64,000 nt of DNA from JBLMXQ01 sp050257855. GTDB taxonomy: Bacteria; Acidobacteriota; Vicinamibacteria; Vicinamibacterales; CAVVIG01. A model generated the notes under the pieces. That model was not told the DNA's origin, did not search any database, and saw only the letters and a program-made list of their open reading frames with translations. The stretch is from positions 1 to 64,000 of the forward strand of contig JBLMXQ010000011.1 of NCBI GenBank assembly GCA_050257855.1. The letters are read 5' to 3'. Positions 47,973 to 56,893 of this stretch are shown in pieces (within the stretch, counting starts at the first letter, position 1; each line of letters opens with the position of its first letter). The position numbers and the translations under genes were made by a program.

Positions 47973-48411
47973 CCAGCGTGCCGGGCTCGAGGCGCGTCAG
48001 CGACGCATCGGGATAGGGCGACAGAAGTGTCCACGATTCGAACCGGTTCTGCTCCTGCACCCAGCCGCGCGCTACGCGCACGGATCGTCCGCCGTACAGC
48101 CTCGCAACCGCCGCGCGGTCGTACGGTCCGGCGGCTCCGAAGGCGTCGAGCGGCGCGAGCGCGTCAGTCTTCCAGTCGTGCGGCGCAACGAGGTCGAGCG
48201 ATCGCGGCGTCGTGCACACCTCGTACCGCCCGAGTCGAGGGTGGGGCGGCGTGAAGAGGCGGGCCAGCTCCGGGGCGTTCTGCGTACATGGTGCGGCGAG
48301 CGCGCTGCGCGCCAGAGGTTCCACCCCGCCGGCGAGCAGCGCGGCGAGGAGGACGCCGAACGGGGCCCATCCTGGTTTCGTGGTAAGATGTCCCGGAAGT
48401 CCAGTTTTCAT
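47947..48411 (-). CDS. Hypothetical secreted protein
   Basis: 154 residues. A hydrophobic signal-like segment (PFGVLLAALLAGGVEPLA, about 17-34) is followed by APCTQNAPELARLF with Cys and later YEVCTTPRS, so two Cys could form a disulfide in the periplasm. No family recognised. It is divergent from fdxA with only 11 bases between start codons and converges, with overlap, on the gene at 47199. Confidence 0.6.
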   Translation of the reverse strand: MKTGLPGHLTTKPGWAPFGVLLAALLAGGVEPLARSALAAPCTQNAPELARLFTPPHPRLGRYEVCTTPRSLDLVAPHDWKTDALAPLDAFGAAGPYDRAAVARLYGGRSVRVARGWVQEQNRFESWTLLSPYPDASLTRLEPGTLVIRYLVRP

Positions 48412-48414
48412 AAT
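48409..48414 (+). promoter_or_regulatory. -10 box of fdxA
   Basis: CATAAT eight bases before ATG 48423; it overlaps the first codon of the divergent gene at 48411. Confidence 0.4.
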
Positions 48415-48422
48415 CAGTTACG

Positions 48423-48680
48423 ATGGCCTACATTATCTGCGAGCCGTGCGTCGGCACGAAAGACACCGCCTGCGTGGACGTCTGTCCCGTCGACTGCATC
48501 CACCCGCGGAAGGACGAAGCCGCATTCGAGACGGCCGAGATGCTCTACATTCACCCGGACGAGTGCATCGACTGCGGTGCCTGCGTCCCGGCGTGCCCGG
48601 TCGAGGCGATTTTCGCGCTCGACGAGACGCCGGCCAAGTGGGGCGAGTACATCGATCGGAACGCGCAGTACTTCCGCTGA
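48423..48680 (+). CDS. fdxA: Seven-iron (3Fe-4S/4Fe-4S) ferredoxin
   Basis: 85 residues. ICEPCVGTKDTACVDVCPVDCIHP provides the first cluster and the shared Cys, and ECIDCGACVPACPVEAIF the 4Fe-4S cluster, as in Thermus-type 7Fe ferredoxins. It is a small cytosolic electron carrier. It is followed by nuoB and nuoI on the same strand. A 28-base tract of four 7-mers lies between fdxA and nuoB. Confidence 0.9.
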   Translation: MAYIICEPCVGTKDTACVDVCPVDCIHPRKDEAAFETAEMLYIHPDECIDCGACVPACPVEAIFALDETPAKWGEYIDRNAQYFR

Positions 48681-48687
48681 CGGAGAA

Positions 48688-48715
48688 AGGGCTCAGGGCT
48701 CGGCGCTCAGGGCTC
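48688..48715 (+). repeat. Four tandem heptamers AGGGCTC before nuoB
   Basis: AGGGCTC, AGGGCTC, GGCGCTC, AGGGCTC in perfect 7-base register, ending 17 bases before the nuoB ATG. Confidence 0.8.
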
Positions 48716-48732
48716 TCGAGGATTCATCGTCT

Positions 48733-49269
<537 letters not shown>

Positions 49270-49317
49270 CATAGCGCGAGGCTTCAGCCGGGCGATCGAC
49301 CTCAATCGAGCGAATTC

Positions 49318-49788
49318 ATGCAGACCATCATCAAGTTCTTCAAGACCATCTTCCTCGTCGACCTGCTGAAAGGGCTGTGGGTCACGCTGAAATACACGCC
49401 GCAGCCGGCGTTCACCTTCCAGTACCCGGCCGAGCGGCGTCCGACGGCGCCCCGCTTCCGCGGCGTGCTCCGGCTGCAGACCGAGCCGGGCACCGGCGCG
49501 CAGACGTGCATCGTGTGCGATCAGTGCGCCAAAGCCTGCCCCGACGATCTCATCGCGCTCGGCGGCCACCGCGAGCCCGGGCAGAAGATCAAGGTGCTCG
49601 ACTACTTCGACTTCAATCTGTCGCGGTGCAGCTTCTGCGGCCTGTGCGCCGAGGTCTGCCCGACCAAGCCGATCAAGGCGCTGGTCATGAGCGAGGACTA
49701 CGAGCTCGGCAGCTACAGCCGCGAGACGCAGATCATGCGCGTCGACGAGATGTACGACGGCGTGCCGATCGAACAGTACACTCACTGA
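49318..49788 (+). CDS. nuoI: NADH-quinone oxidoreductase subunit I
   Basis: 156 residues. An amphipathic membrane-anchor helix starts the protein (IIKFFKTIFLVDLLKGLWVTLK), followed by two 4Fe-4S motifs, CIVCDQCAKACP and CSFCGLCAEVCP, clusters N6a and N6b of complex I. The RFRGVLRL segment is typical for NuoI. It follows nuoB on the same strand, an unusual direct pairing because nuoC-H normally lie between them. The 219 bases after the stop hold only weak promoter-like sequence for the TPR gene. Confidence 0.92.
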   Translation: MQTIIKFFKTIFLVDLLKGLWVTLKYTPQPAFTFQYPAERRPTAPRFRGVLRLQTEPGTGAQTCIVCDQCAKACPDDLIALGGHREPGQKIKVLDYFDFNLSRCSFCGLCAEVCPTKPIKALVMSEDYELGSYSRETQIMRVDEMYDGVPIEQYTH

Positions 49789-50007
49789 CGCGCGAAAGGG
49801 ACCACGGCCGGGTGTTACGCAAAGCGGCGACGATTTCGATTTCCGTAAGGCTCTTTCCGGCCCCCTGGTGATCCGTTATTCTTCGGTTTCGCGCCACGTG
49901 GTCCGGCTTCGGCGGGGCCGCGGAGGCGAATCTCGCAGGCCGGGCTCTGCGGTCTGGTTCTTGAAAGCGCGCGCGTGTCTCGTCGGATCCGTATCATGGG
50001 AGGACGC

Positions 50008-51531
50008 ATGCTGCGCGGCTTGCGCCTGACGATGCTGGCGGCCATCGTCGCGGCGGCTACCCTGGTCATTCACGCGGACGCGAAGCCCCCGTCGGAGTCC
50101 GCGGACATCCAGCTGCAGCTCGGTCGGGTGCTGTTCGAGCAGGGGCGGTATCTCGACTCGCTCGAAGCCTACCAGCGCGCCCTCGACGTCGCGCCGGACA
50201 CGTCGCGCGCGCGTCTTGCGCGAATCGGCGTCATCCAGTGCTCGCTCCGCGCCGCGAAGTTCGATCGCGCACGGCGCGAAGCCGACGCGCTCCTCGCATC
50301 GGAGCCGCACAGCGCCGAGGCCATGGCGCTGTACGGCGATTCGCTCTGGGCTGCCGGGCTGTTCCCCGAGTCGGAAACCGAGTACCGCAACGCGCTGGCG
50401 CTCCAGCCCGAACTGGCGCGGGGCCACCACGGGCTGGCGCGGGCGCTCGCGGCGCGCAGCCGGCTGGACGAGGCGATGAACGAGGCGCAGGCGGCGCTGC
50501 GTCTCTCGCCGCGCGATCTCGAGATCCATCACACGGTCGGCTCGATCTACGAGCGGATGCACAAGTACGACGAGGCCGCCGCCGAGTACGCGGACTTCGT
50601 GGACCTGCTGCCGAACAAGGATCAGAGCGACCAGGCCGCGTGGGCGCGCGCCGAGATCCGCTTCCTGCGGTCGTTCGGCGGCAAGGTGCCGTTCCAGATG
50701 GATCCGTCCTCGGCCGGCATGCTCCACACGATCAACTTCAAGCTCGAGCACGACAAGGTGGTCGTCAGGGCGAAGATCAACGGCGCGTCGGCGCAGGACT
50801 TCGTGCTCGACACCGGCGCCGAGAACACGGTCGTCTCGCGGGAGACGGCGGCGAAGCGCGGGATCACGCCGGTCACCTACACGCTCAGCGCGGGGGTCGG
50901 CGAAGTCGGGCTTCGCGGCCTCCAGCTCGCGCGCATGGACTCGCTCGAAATCGGCACGCTCAAGCTCTACAACGTCCCCTGCCTGATCAAGAACCCGCCG
51001 CTCAAGGAGATCCCGACGAAGGAGACGGAAAGCTTCTCGCCGCTCGCGCTCGGGTTGTCGATGACGGTCGACTACAAGAAGCGCACGCTGACGATCGGGC
51101 CGCACCTGCCGCCGGAACCGGCCGATTTCGAGCTGCCGCTCTGGCTGTACCGGCTGGCGACGGTGCGCGGCGTCGTCGACGGCGCGCGGACGGCGAACTT
51201 CGTCGTCGATACGGGCGGGGAAGTGATCTCGATCAGCCAGGCGACCGCCTCGGCGCTCGGCGGCGCGAAGCACCTCGGCGGCCGCCGGATTCCGCTGAAA
51301 GTGTACGGGACGTCGGGCTGGGACCGCGACGCGTTCCTGCTGCCGGGGGTGGATCTGGCGTTCAACGAGATTCACTACCGCAATTTCCCGGTGGTCGTCC
51401 TGAACCTGGAGGCGCCGAGCGTGCTGCTCGGATTCCAGGTGGGCGGGATCGTGGGGCACCAGTTCCTGAGGAGCTATCGGGTCGGCATCGACCTCGATCG
51501 CAGCATGCTGCGGCTCAGGCGGGAATCGTAG
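50008..51531 (+). CDS. TPR protein with two retropepsin-like aspartyl protease domains, secreted
   Basis: 507 residues. Signal peptide about 1-25; tetratricopeptide repeats about 30-215 (LGRVLFEQGRYLDSLEAYQRALDVAP, LYGDSLWAAGLFPESETEYRNAL); first retropepsin domain about 235-360 with FVLDTGAENTVVS; second about 375-507 with FVVDTGGEVISIS. Two Asp-Thr-Gly domains in one chain could form an internal pepsin-like active site, the covalent analogue of a retroviral protease dimer. Substrate unknown; periplasmic. ATG 50008 is preferred over 49996 and GTG 49975 because GGGAGG at 49998-50003 precedes it. Confidence 0.8.
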   Translation: MLRGLRLTMLAAIVAAATLVIHADAKPPSESADIQLQLGRVLFEQGRYLDSLEAYQRALDVAPDTSRARLARIGVIQCSLRAAKFDRARREADALLASEPHSAEAMALYGDSLWAAGLFPESETEYRNALALQPELARGHHGLARALAARSRLDEAMNEAQAALRLSPRDLEIHHTVGSIYERMHKYDEAAAEYADFVDLLPNKDQSDQAAWARAEIRFLRSFGGKVPFQMDPSSAGMLHTINFKLEHDKVVVRAKINGASAQDFVLDTGAENTVVSRETAAKRGITPVTYTLSAGVGEVGLRGLQLARMDSLEIGTLKLYNVPCLIKNPPLKEIPTKETESFSPLALGLSMTVDYKKRTLTIGPHLPPEPADFELPLWLYRLATVRGVVDGARTANFVVDTGGEVISISQATASALGGAKHLGGRRIPLKVYGTSGWDRDAFLLPGVDLAFNEIHYRNFPVVVLNLEAPSVLLGFQVGGIVGHQFLRSYRVGIDLDRSMLRLRRES

Positions 51532-52030
51532 CGCGCGTCGCCTCCGTCTTCCGCCGCAGGCGCGCCGCGCGCCGTGCGTGCGCTTCCTCGCAGATCCGCC
51601 TCTCCTCGTCGGTTTCGATCAGGAGCGGCGGGACCAGCCTGCGATGGCCCTCGCGGTCGATGGCGACGAAGGTCAGGAAGGCCTGGCTCGTCAGCAGGCG
51701 CCGGCCGGTGAGCGTCTCCTCCGAATAGACATCCACCTGCACTTCGAGCGATGTCTTGAAGACGCAGGTGACGCGCGACCTCAGGATGATCAGGTCGCCC
51801 ACTTTGATGGAGTGCAGGAACTGGAGGTCGTCGACGGCCGCCGTCACGAGCAGGCTGCGCGTGTGGCGATGGCATGCGATGGCGCCGGCGATGTCGATGA
51901 GGTGCATGACGGTGCCGCCGAGGATGTAACCCAGCGGATTCGCGTCGTTCGGCAGGACCACCTGCACCATCTCGGTCGCGGACTCCGAGGCCCGTTTCGG
52001 CGTCAGGTCGTCCATCGGTGAACCGGGCAT
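51515..52030 (-). CDS. Acyl-CoA thioesterase, hotdog fold (YciA/ACOT family)
   Basis: 171 residues. NPLGYILGGTVMHLIDIAGAIACHRH carries the catalytic Asp region of hotdog thioesterases; a VGDLIILRSRVTCVFKTSLEVQVDVYSEE strand pair and FVAIDREGHRRLVPPL complete the fold. It hydrolyses acyl-CoA to free acid and CoA. Start 52030 or ATG 52015. The C-terminal 17 bases overlap the end of the opposite protease gene. It is 16 bases downstream of the large peptidase-propeller gene on the same strand. Confidence 0.87.
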   Translation of the reverse strand: MPGSPMDDLTPKRASESATEMVQVVLPNDANPLGYILGGTVMHLIDIAGAIACHRHTRSLLVTAAVDDLQFLHSIKVGDLIILRSRVTCVFKTSLEVQVDVYSEETLTGRRLLTSQAFLTFVAIDREGHRRLVPPLLIETDEERRICEEAHARRAARLRRKTEATRATIPA

Positions 52031-52046
52031 CTCGTCATGGCCAGAT

Positions 52047-55000
52047 TCAGAAATCGTATCCGATCCACACCGCGAACCGCGGATGGCGGAAGGAAGAGCT
52101 CCCGCCGCTGGAGGCGAAGATCACGTCCTCGTAAGCCTTGTTGAACGTCGTCCGCCACGCCCAGTCGAAGTGGATCGGGAAGCCGAGCGCGAAGGTCTCG
52201 AGGCCGATGCCGTAGGAGGCGCGCGCGTCCTGCAGCCGGAAGCCCGAGACGAGGGTCGGCGTGCCGTTGACCGGCGTGAGGTTGCCGGTCACCGGATCGA
52301 GGGTGTACGAGACGACGGGCGTGAAGACCTGGTCCTTGCTCGTCGCGAACTGGAATCCCTGGCCGCTGAACCAGCCGCCGCCGATGTCGGCGAAGAACAC
52401 GCCGCGCACGCCGCCGACGACGCCGATCGGCGTGAGGGCCGCCTCGATGATCGGGAAGCGCAGTTCGGCGTTCGCGAAGACGTCGTTCTGCCCGACGAAC
52501 TGCAGGAAGTCGTAGCCGCGCATTTCGGAGTTGCCGCCGAAGTACAGGAAGTCGGGGAAGCTGCCCATGCTCTTGAAGCCGCGGATGCGCGTCGCGAGCA
52601 GGCCGCTGCCGCCGAGCCGCAGGTAGTAGCGCGCGTCGACGTCGACCGTCTGGCGCGACAGCGTGCTGCCGATCTTCGGCGCCACCTCGTACCCGAGCCG
52701 GAACGTGCTGCCGGCCAGCGGTCCGAACTCGCGGAAGACCGTCGTCTCCTGGACGAGGGCCACGCTGAACGGCACCATGGTGCCGTTGTTGAACACCTGC
52801 CGGCCGAACACCTGCTGCTGGTAGTCCTGCGAGTACTGCTGCAGGGCCGGGTCGTTGTACTGCTCGCTGAGCTGCACCAGGCCGCCGGACATCTCGATCC
52901 GGCGGAAGCGGTCGAGCGGATAGATCCCGATGAGGCTGCCGCCCCGCACCGTGCGGGTGGCGATCGCCTGGTCGCGGCTGATGAACGGCGTGAGCGTCGG
53001 ATCGTAGAAGACGCCGCCAAGCTGTCCGTAGAAGAACGTCGTCTGCGAGAAGCCCTGCGCGGCCCACTGGAAGCGCCGCGAGAGGTTCTGGTAGGAGAGC
53101 GCGAGCGTGCGGTACTGCGCGATCGACTCGGCGTAGAGGTTGAACTGCTGATCGCCGAGCACGTCGCCGAAGCTGATGGCCGTGCCGCCGAAGACGTCGC
53201 CGTTGCTCGTCACCCCGACGTTGACGGGCGGACGCCCCTCGAGGAACATCTTCTCGAAGTTGCCCTTCTTCCGCTTGTTCTCCGGCACGATCGTGTGCTG
53301 CAGCGGCGCCTGGAAGTCGATGATCGGCCCCGGCGCCCCGAAGTCGGAGATGGCCGCCGTGTGCAGCGGCTCCTTCCGCTCGATCGAGTGAATCGCGTAG
53401 TCGCCCTTGTAGTAAGTGACGAACGCGATCTTGTTCGTCTTCCCCTCGTTCAGCACGACCGCCGAGAGGTTCCCGCCGACCGCGTCGGTGTACTGGCGCA
53501 GCTCGCCGGTCTTCAGATCGAGCGTCCAGATGTTGTAGATGTTGCCGTTCTTCGAGACCTCCGGGTCGAGCGGGACGTTCGGATCCGTGGCGGTCGACGA
53601 GAACACCAGCGTGTGGTCGTCGATGAACTCCGCCGCGCTCTCGTCGTACGTGCCGAAGGTGAGCTGCGTCTTCTTCTTCGTCGCCAGGTCGAGCCGGAAC
53701 AGCTTCTGGTCGCCGCTCACCCGCGCGTTGTAGACGATGAACGATCCGTCGGGCGAGTACACCGGGCCGAAGTCGGCGAACTGGTCGGTGGTGAGGTTCG
53801 TGATCTGCTTGGTCGCCAGGTCGATGGTGTAGATGTCGCCGACCGCGCCGCGCAGCGCCGAGAAGGCGATGGCCTTGCCGTCGGGCGAGAAGCACGGCGA
53901 CTCGGGCTCGTCGACCGACGTCAGCCGGATCCGTTCCTCCACCTTCGCCGTGAGCACGTTCTCGATGATGAGCGACCGCTCCTTCTCCGTCCGCACGAAG
54001 TAGGCGACCCGGTCGCCCTTGGGCGACCACGACAGCCACGGCATCGTGTTCCAGCGCTCGCCGAGCAGGACGATGTGGTCGAAGCCCATGTCCTTGTCGA
54101 AGCCGGGCGTCAGGTTGCGGACGACCGAGCCGTCCTTCGCCGACAGGAGCACGATGTCGACCTCGCGGTCCTTGTTGTTCAGCGTGTACGCGGCGATCAG
54201 GTCGCCGGAGGGCGAGGGCGAGATCGAGAAGGCCTGGGAGTAATTCGTCTTCTCCTTGTTCGGCGACAGGTCGCGGCCGTAGTCGGCCGGCCGCTCCTTG
54301 TCGCGGAACGGCTTGAACCGGTCCTTCAGGTACCGGTCGAACGCCTGATCGAAGTCGTCCTTCTTCATCTTGAAGGCTTCCTCGTACGCGTCCTCGCCGC
54401 CGCCGATGACGCTCTTGCGGAGCGCGAACATGTACTGCCGGATGCCTTCCTTGCCCCAGCGCGCCTCCATGAACTCGAACACGGCGTGACCGAGGTTGTA
54501 GATGAGCCGCGGATTGCTCGAGCTGCCGTACCCCTCGAGCTCCGTCATCTTCGGCACGGTGTCCGAGATGGCCGCGTCGCGCACCTGCATCAGGTCGATC
54601 GGATCCCACGTGCCGCGCTCGTAGTCGGCCTGCCCCTCCCCGACCCACAGCGGATAGTTCCGGCGGATCAGCGACTGCGGGATGATGTCGAACTGGAAGA
54701 TGTGCGTGAGCTCGTGCGTGATGAGGCCGTACAGCATGTCGGGCGGATCGTCGATCGGCAGCAGCATGCGATCGCGCGTCGGCTCGGCGAACGCGCCGAC
54801 GCCTTCGCCCGCGGCGCCCGGAGCGACGTTCTCCTGCTCGAACTCGCTGTGGGTCTTGTACAGGATCATCGGCACCTTGAACGGCAGGTCGTGCTTCAGA
54901 TCCGAGCTGACCTGCTGGTACGCGCTCTCGGCGTAGCTGGCCACCCGCGCAAGATGCTTTTCGAGCTCGGGATAGTAGTAGATCTCGAAGTGATCGGTCT

Positions 55001-55169
55001 TGTAGATGTACCAGTGAAACGTGTCGTAGTGGATCAGGTTCTTCCCGAAGTACGGGACAAACGGCGTCTGCGCGACGGCGGGCGACGCCGCCAGGACGGT
55101 CACGAGGAGAGCCGTCAGCAGCGCGGGCAGAAACGGCGACAGGGCGGACGAAGGCACGCGCGTGCGCAT
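52047..55169 (-). CDS. Peptidase MA-like / TolB-propeller / Omp85-like barrel protein
   Basis: 1040 residues. Signal peptide about 1-33; gluzincin-type domain about 40-290 with ITHELTHIFQFD and GEGQADYERG (HExxH zinc peptidase and third ligand); six or so TolB/PD40 propeller blades about 310-640 (FSPDGKAIAFSA, YSPDGSFIVYNA); C-terminal barrel about 680-1040 with FGGNSEMRGYDFLQF, the Omp85/D15 RGY-type motif, ending YDF. A single outer-membrane protein joining protease, propeller and barrel, probably surface-acting on proteins. ATG 55169 starts the signal peptide. Confidence 0.85.
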   Translation of the reverse strand: MRTRVPSSALSPFLPALLTALLVTVLAASPAVAQTPFVPYFGKNLIHYDTFHWYIYKTDHFEIYYYPELEKHLARVASYAESAYQQVSSDLKHDLPFKVPMILYKTHSEFEQENVAPGAAGEGVGAFAEPTRDRMLLPIDDPPDMLYGLITHELTHIFQFDIIPQSLIRRNYPLWVGEGQADYERGTWDPIDLMQVRDAAISDTVPKMTELEGYGSSSNPRLIYNLGHAVFEFMEARWGKEGIRQYMFALRKSVIGGGEDAYEEAFKMKKDDFDQAFDRYLKDRFKPFRDKERPADYGRDLSPNKEKTNYSQAFSISPSPSGDLIAAYTLNNKDREVDIVLLSAKDGSVVRNLTPGFDKDMGFDHIVLLGERWNTMPWLSWSPKGDRVAYFVRTEKERSLIIENVLTAKVEERIRLTSVDEPESPCFSPDGKAIAFSALRGAVGDIYTIDLATKQITNLTTDQFADFGPVYSPDGSFIVYNARVSGDQKLFRLDLATKKKTQLTFGTYDESAAEFIDDHTLVFSSTATDPNVPLDPEVSKNGNIYNIWTLDLKTGELRQYTDAVGGNLSAVVLNEGKTNKIAFVTYYKGDYAIHSIERKEPLHTAAISDFGAPGPIIDFQAPLQHTIVPENKRKKGNFEKMFLEGRPPVNVGVTSNGDVFGGTAISFGDVLGDQQFNLYAESIAQYRTLALSYQNLSRRFQWAAQGFSQTTFFYGQLGGVFYDPTLTPFISRDQAIATRTVRGGSLIGIYPLDRFRRIEMSGGLVQLSEQYNDPALQQYSQDYQQQVFGRQVFNNGTMVPFSVALVQETTVFREFGPLAGSTFRLGYEVAPKIGSTLSRQTVDVDARYYLRLGGSGLLATRIRGFKSMGSFPDFLYFGGNSEMRGYDFLQFVGQNDVFANAELRFPIIEAALTPIGVVGGVRGVFFADIGGGWFSGQGFQFATSKDQVFTPVVSYTLDPVTGNLTPVNGTPTLVSGFRLQDARASYGIGLETFALGFPIHFDWAWRTTFNKAYEDVIFASSGGSSSFRHPRFAVWIGYDF

Positions 55170-55519
55170 GGCCAGATACCTCGGGAAAGGGACCGACGGA
55201 AAACTGCAGCGATCTTACTGTGCCGGCGACGCCCCTGCAAAGGCTGGACCTGTCGAGCCAGGAGCGTCGAACCGCCGCGCGGGACGTCCGGCGGCAGAAC
55301 CGCGCGGCTCCCCGCGGGGCGGCGCACGAAAGGCGGCTGGTCCCGGCGGCTCGTGTCCTCCGTGCCGGACCCGATTGACCCCCGGGGGCGACAGCGCCGC
55401 GGCCGTCCTGGCCCGGCCCGAACCGCCTCTCGATTCGAGCTCCTGCGTGGGTTTCGCAGTAGACTGTCGGAATAAATGCGGCGTCATCAGGGTTTACATG
55501 AAATGGCGCCCCGGCACTG
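55170..55519. other. 350-bp divergent intergenic region with no gene
   Basis: Very G+C-rich spacer between the peptidase-propeller gene and the ECF sigma gene. The only relaxed part is near 55450-55505 (TAGACT, GGAATAAA, TTTACATG), where the sigma-gene promoter must lie. I see no conserved small gene or clear hairpin beyond a CCCCCGGGGG palindrome near 55379. Confidence 0.6.
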
Positions 55520-56116
55520 ATGCCCAGATCAACAGGCCAGTCGGAGTCATCCCGGCAACGGGGAGCGCGGCCGGTGGAATTCGAGGCCGAGGCGCTGGCC
55601 TCTCTGGACAGCTTGTACCGCACCGCGCTGCGCCTGATGCGCTCGCCGGCCGACGCGGAAGACCTGGTCCAGGAGACGTATCTCAAGGCCTTTCGCGCTG
55701 TCGATCAGTTCACGCAAGGCACGAACCTGAGGGCCTGGTTGTTCACCATCCTCCACAACACCGCCCGGAACCGGCTGCGGGATCGCGCGCGCGACGCGGT
55801 CATGGTGGACAGCGAGACGGTCGAACGCGCGGTCGACGCGGGAGACGTCCGCGTGGCCGCGGGCGACTCGCCCGAGGCCCGGCTGCTGAGGGACACGCTC
55901 GACCCGGATCTGCGCGCCGCGGTCGAAGGGCTGCCGCCCGCCTTCCGCGAGGCGGTCTGGTTACGGGACGTGGAAGAGTTTTCCTACGCCGAAATCGCGG
56001 AAATGCTCGCGATTCCGGCTGGCACCGTGATGTCGCGCATCTCGCGCGGCCGGCGGATGCTGTTCGACGCGCTCAGCGCGACACGTGAGAAGCATGCCAG
56101 ACTGCAGGAAGCTTGA
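55520..56116 (+). CDS. ECF RNA polymerase sigma factor (RpoE-like)
   Basis: 198 residues. Region 2 SLYRTALRLMRSPADAEDLVQETYLKAFRAVDQF and region 4 LPPAFREAVWLRDVEEFSYAEIAEMLAIPAGTVMSRISRGRRML are canonical. It would bind core polymerase and direct an envelope or redox stress regulon. Its 3' end overlaps the anti-sigma gene by 23 bases, and a TlpA-type thioredoxin follows. ATG 55520 lies near the conserved region; no ribosome site is obvious, so a nearby start cannot be excluded. Confidence 0.92.
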   Translation: MPRSTGQSESSRQRGARPVEFEAEALASLDSLYRTALRLMRSPADAEDLVQETYLKAFRAVDQFTQGTNLRAWLFTILHNTARNRLRDRARDAVMVDSETVERAVDAGDVRVAAGDSPEARLLRDTLDPDLRAAVEGLPPAFREAVWLRDVEEFSYAEIAEMLAIPAGTVMSRISRGRRMLFDALSATREKHARLQEA

Positions 56117-56843
56117 ACCGCTCTTCACGCCGTACGTCGACGGTGAGCTCGCCACGGGTGAGCGCGATACCGTCGACGCGCACGTCCGCCAGTGCCCGCC
56201 GTGCCGCGCGCGCGTCGAGGCGGAGGGCGCCGTCCGCACGCTGCTGCGATCGCGGCGCGCCGCGCTGGGCGTCGCGAGCGCGCCGGCCGCACTGCGCGCC
56301 CGCTGCGCCGCTGCACCGGCGGCCGCGGCCGGCCGCGGGTCGCTCGCCGCGTGGCGCGCGCGCCTCGGCCCCCTCGCGCTCGCGGCGAGCCTCGTGCTCG
56401 TCGTAGGCGGCGCGTTCGTGTACGAGCTGACCGATCGCTCGACCAGGGTCATGGCGGCCGAGCTCACCGCCGATCACATGAAGTGCTTCGCCTTGAACAA
56501 CGTTCTGGGGACGCATCAGTCGGCGACGGCCGTCGAGGGCGCGATGCTCTCCGGCTTCGGATGGCGGCTGCGCGTGCCCGCCGACACCGGCCTGCAGCTC
56601 GTCGGCGCCCGTCCCTGTCTGTACGGCGAAGGGCGCGTCGCGCACGTAATGTTCCGCCACGACGGGCGCCCGGTGTCGCTGTTCATGCTGCCCGGGTCGA
56701 CACGGCCCGAAGAAGTGCTCAACGTCCTCGGGCACGAGGCTGCGATCTGGTCGTCGGATCAGCGCACCTACGTGCTCATTGCCGAGGAGCCGCGCGCCGA
56801 GGTCCAGCAGATGGCGGCGGTCATCCAGGCCGGACTGCCGTGA
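56094..56843 (+). CDS. Zinc-binding membrane anti-sigma factor (ZAS/zf-HC2)
   Basis: 249 residues. N-terminal zinc motif HVRQCPPC (HxxxCxxC, residues about 27-34) with an earlier Cys in MPDCRKLEP; a single membrane helix about 96-115 (LGPLALAASLVLVVGGAFVYEL); and a periplasmic domain with Cys in HMKCFALNNVLG and RPCLYGEG. It should hold the overlapping-gene sigma factor inactive and release it on redox or envelope stress. The periplasmic Cys pair and the neighbouring thioredoxin gene hint at thiol-based sensing. ATG 56094 overlaps the sigma gene. Confidence 0.85.
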   Translation: MPDCRKLEPLFTPYVDGELATGERDTVDAHVRQCPPCRARVEAEGAVRTLLRSRRAALGVASAPAALRARCAAAPAAAAGRGSLAAWRARLGPLALAASLVLVVGGAFVYELTDRSTRVMAAELTADHMKCFALNNVLGTHQSATAVEGAMLSGFGWRLRVPADTGLQLVGARPCLYGEGRVAHVMFRHDGRPVSLFMLPGSTRPEEVLNVLGHEAAIWSSDQRTYVLIAEEPRAEVQQMAAVIQAGLP

Positions 56844-56893
56844 GCGCCGCGCCCGCCGACCCCCGATCTACAATGAGGACAGGAGCCGTATTC

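Noticed and set aside
49789..50007. tRNA or small RNA after nuoI
   Set aside because: No cloverleaf, acceptor stem or strong hairpin seen; only a poor promoter-like TATCAT before the protease gene.
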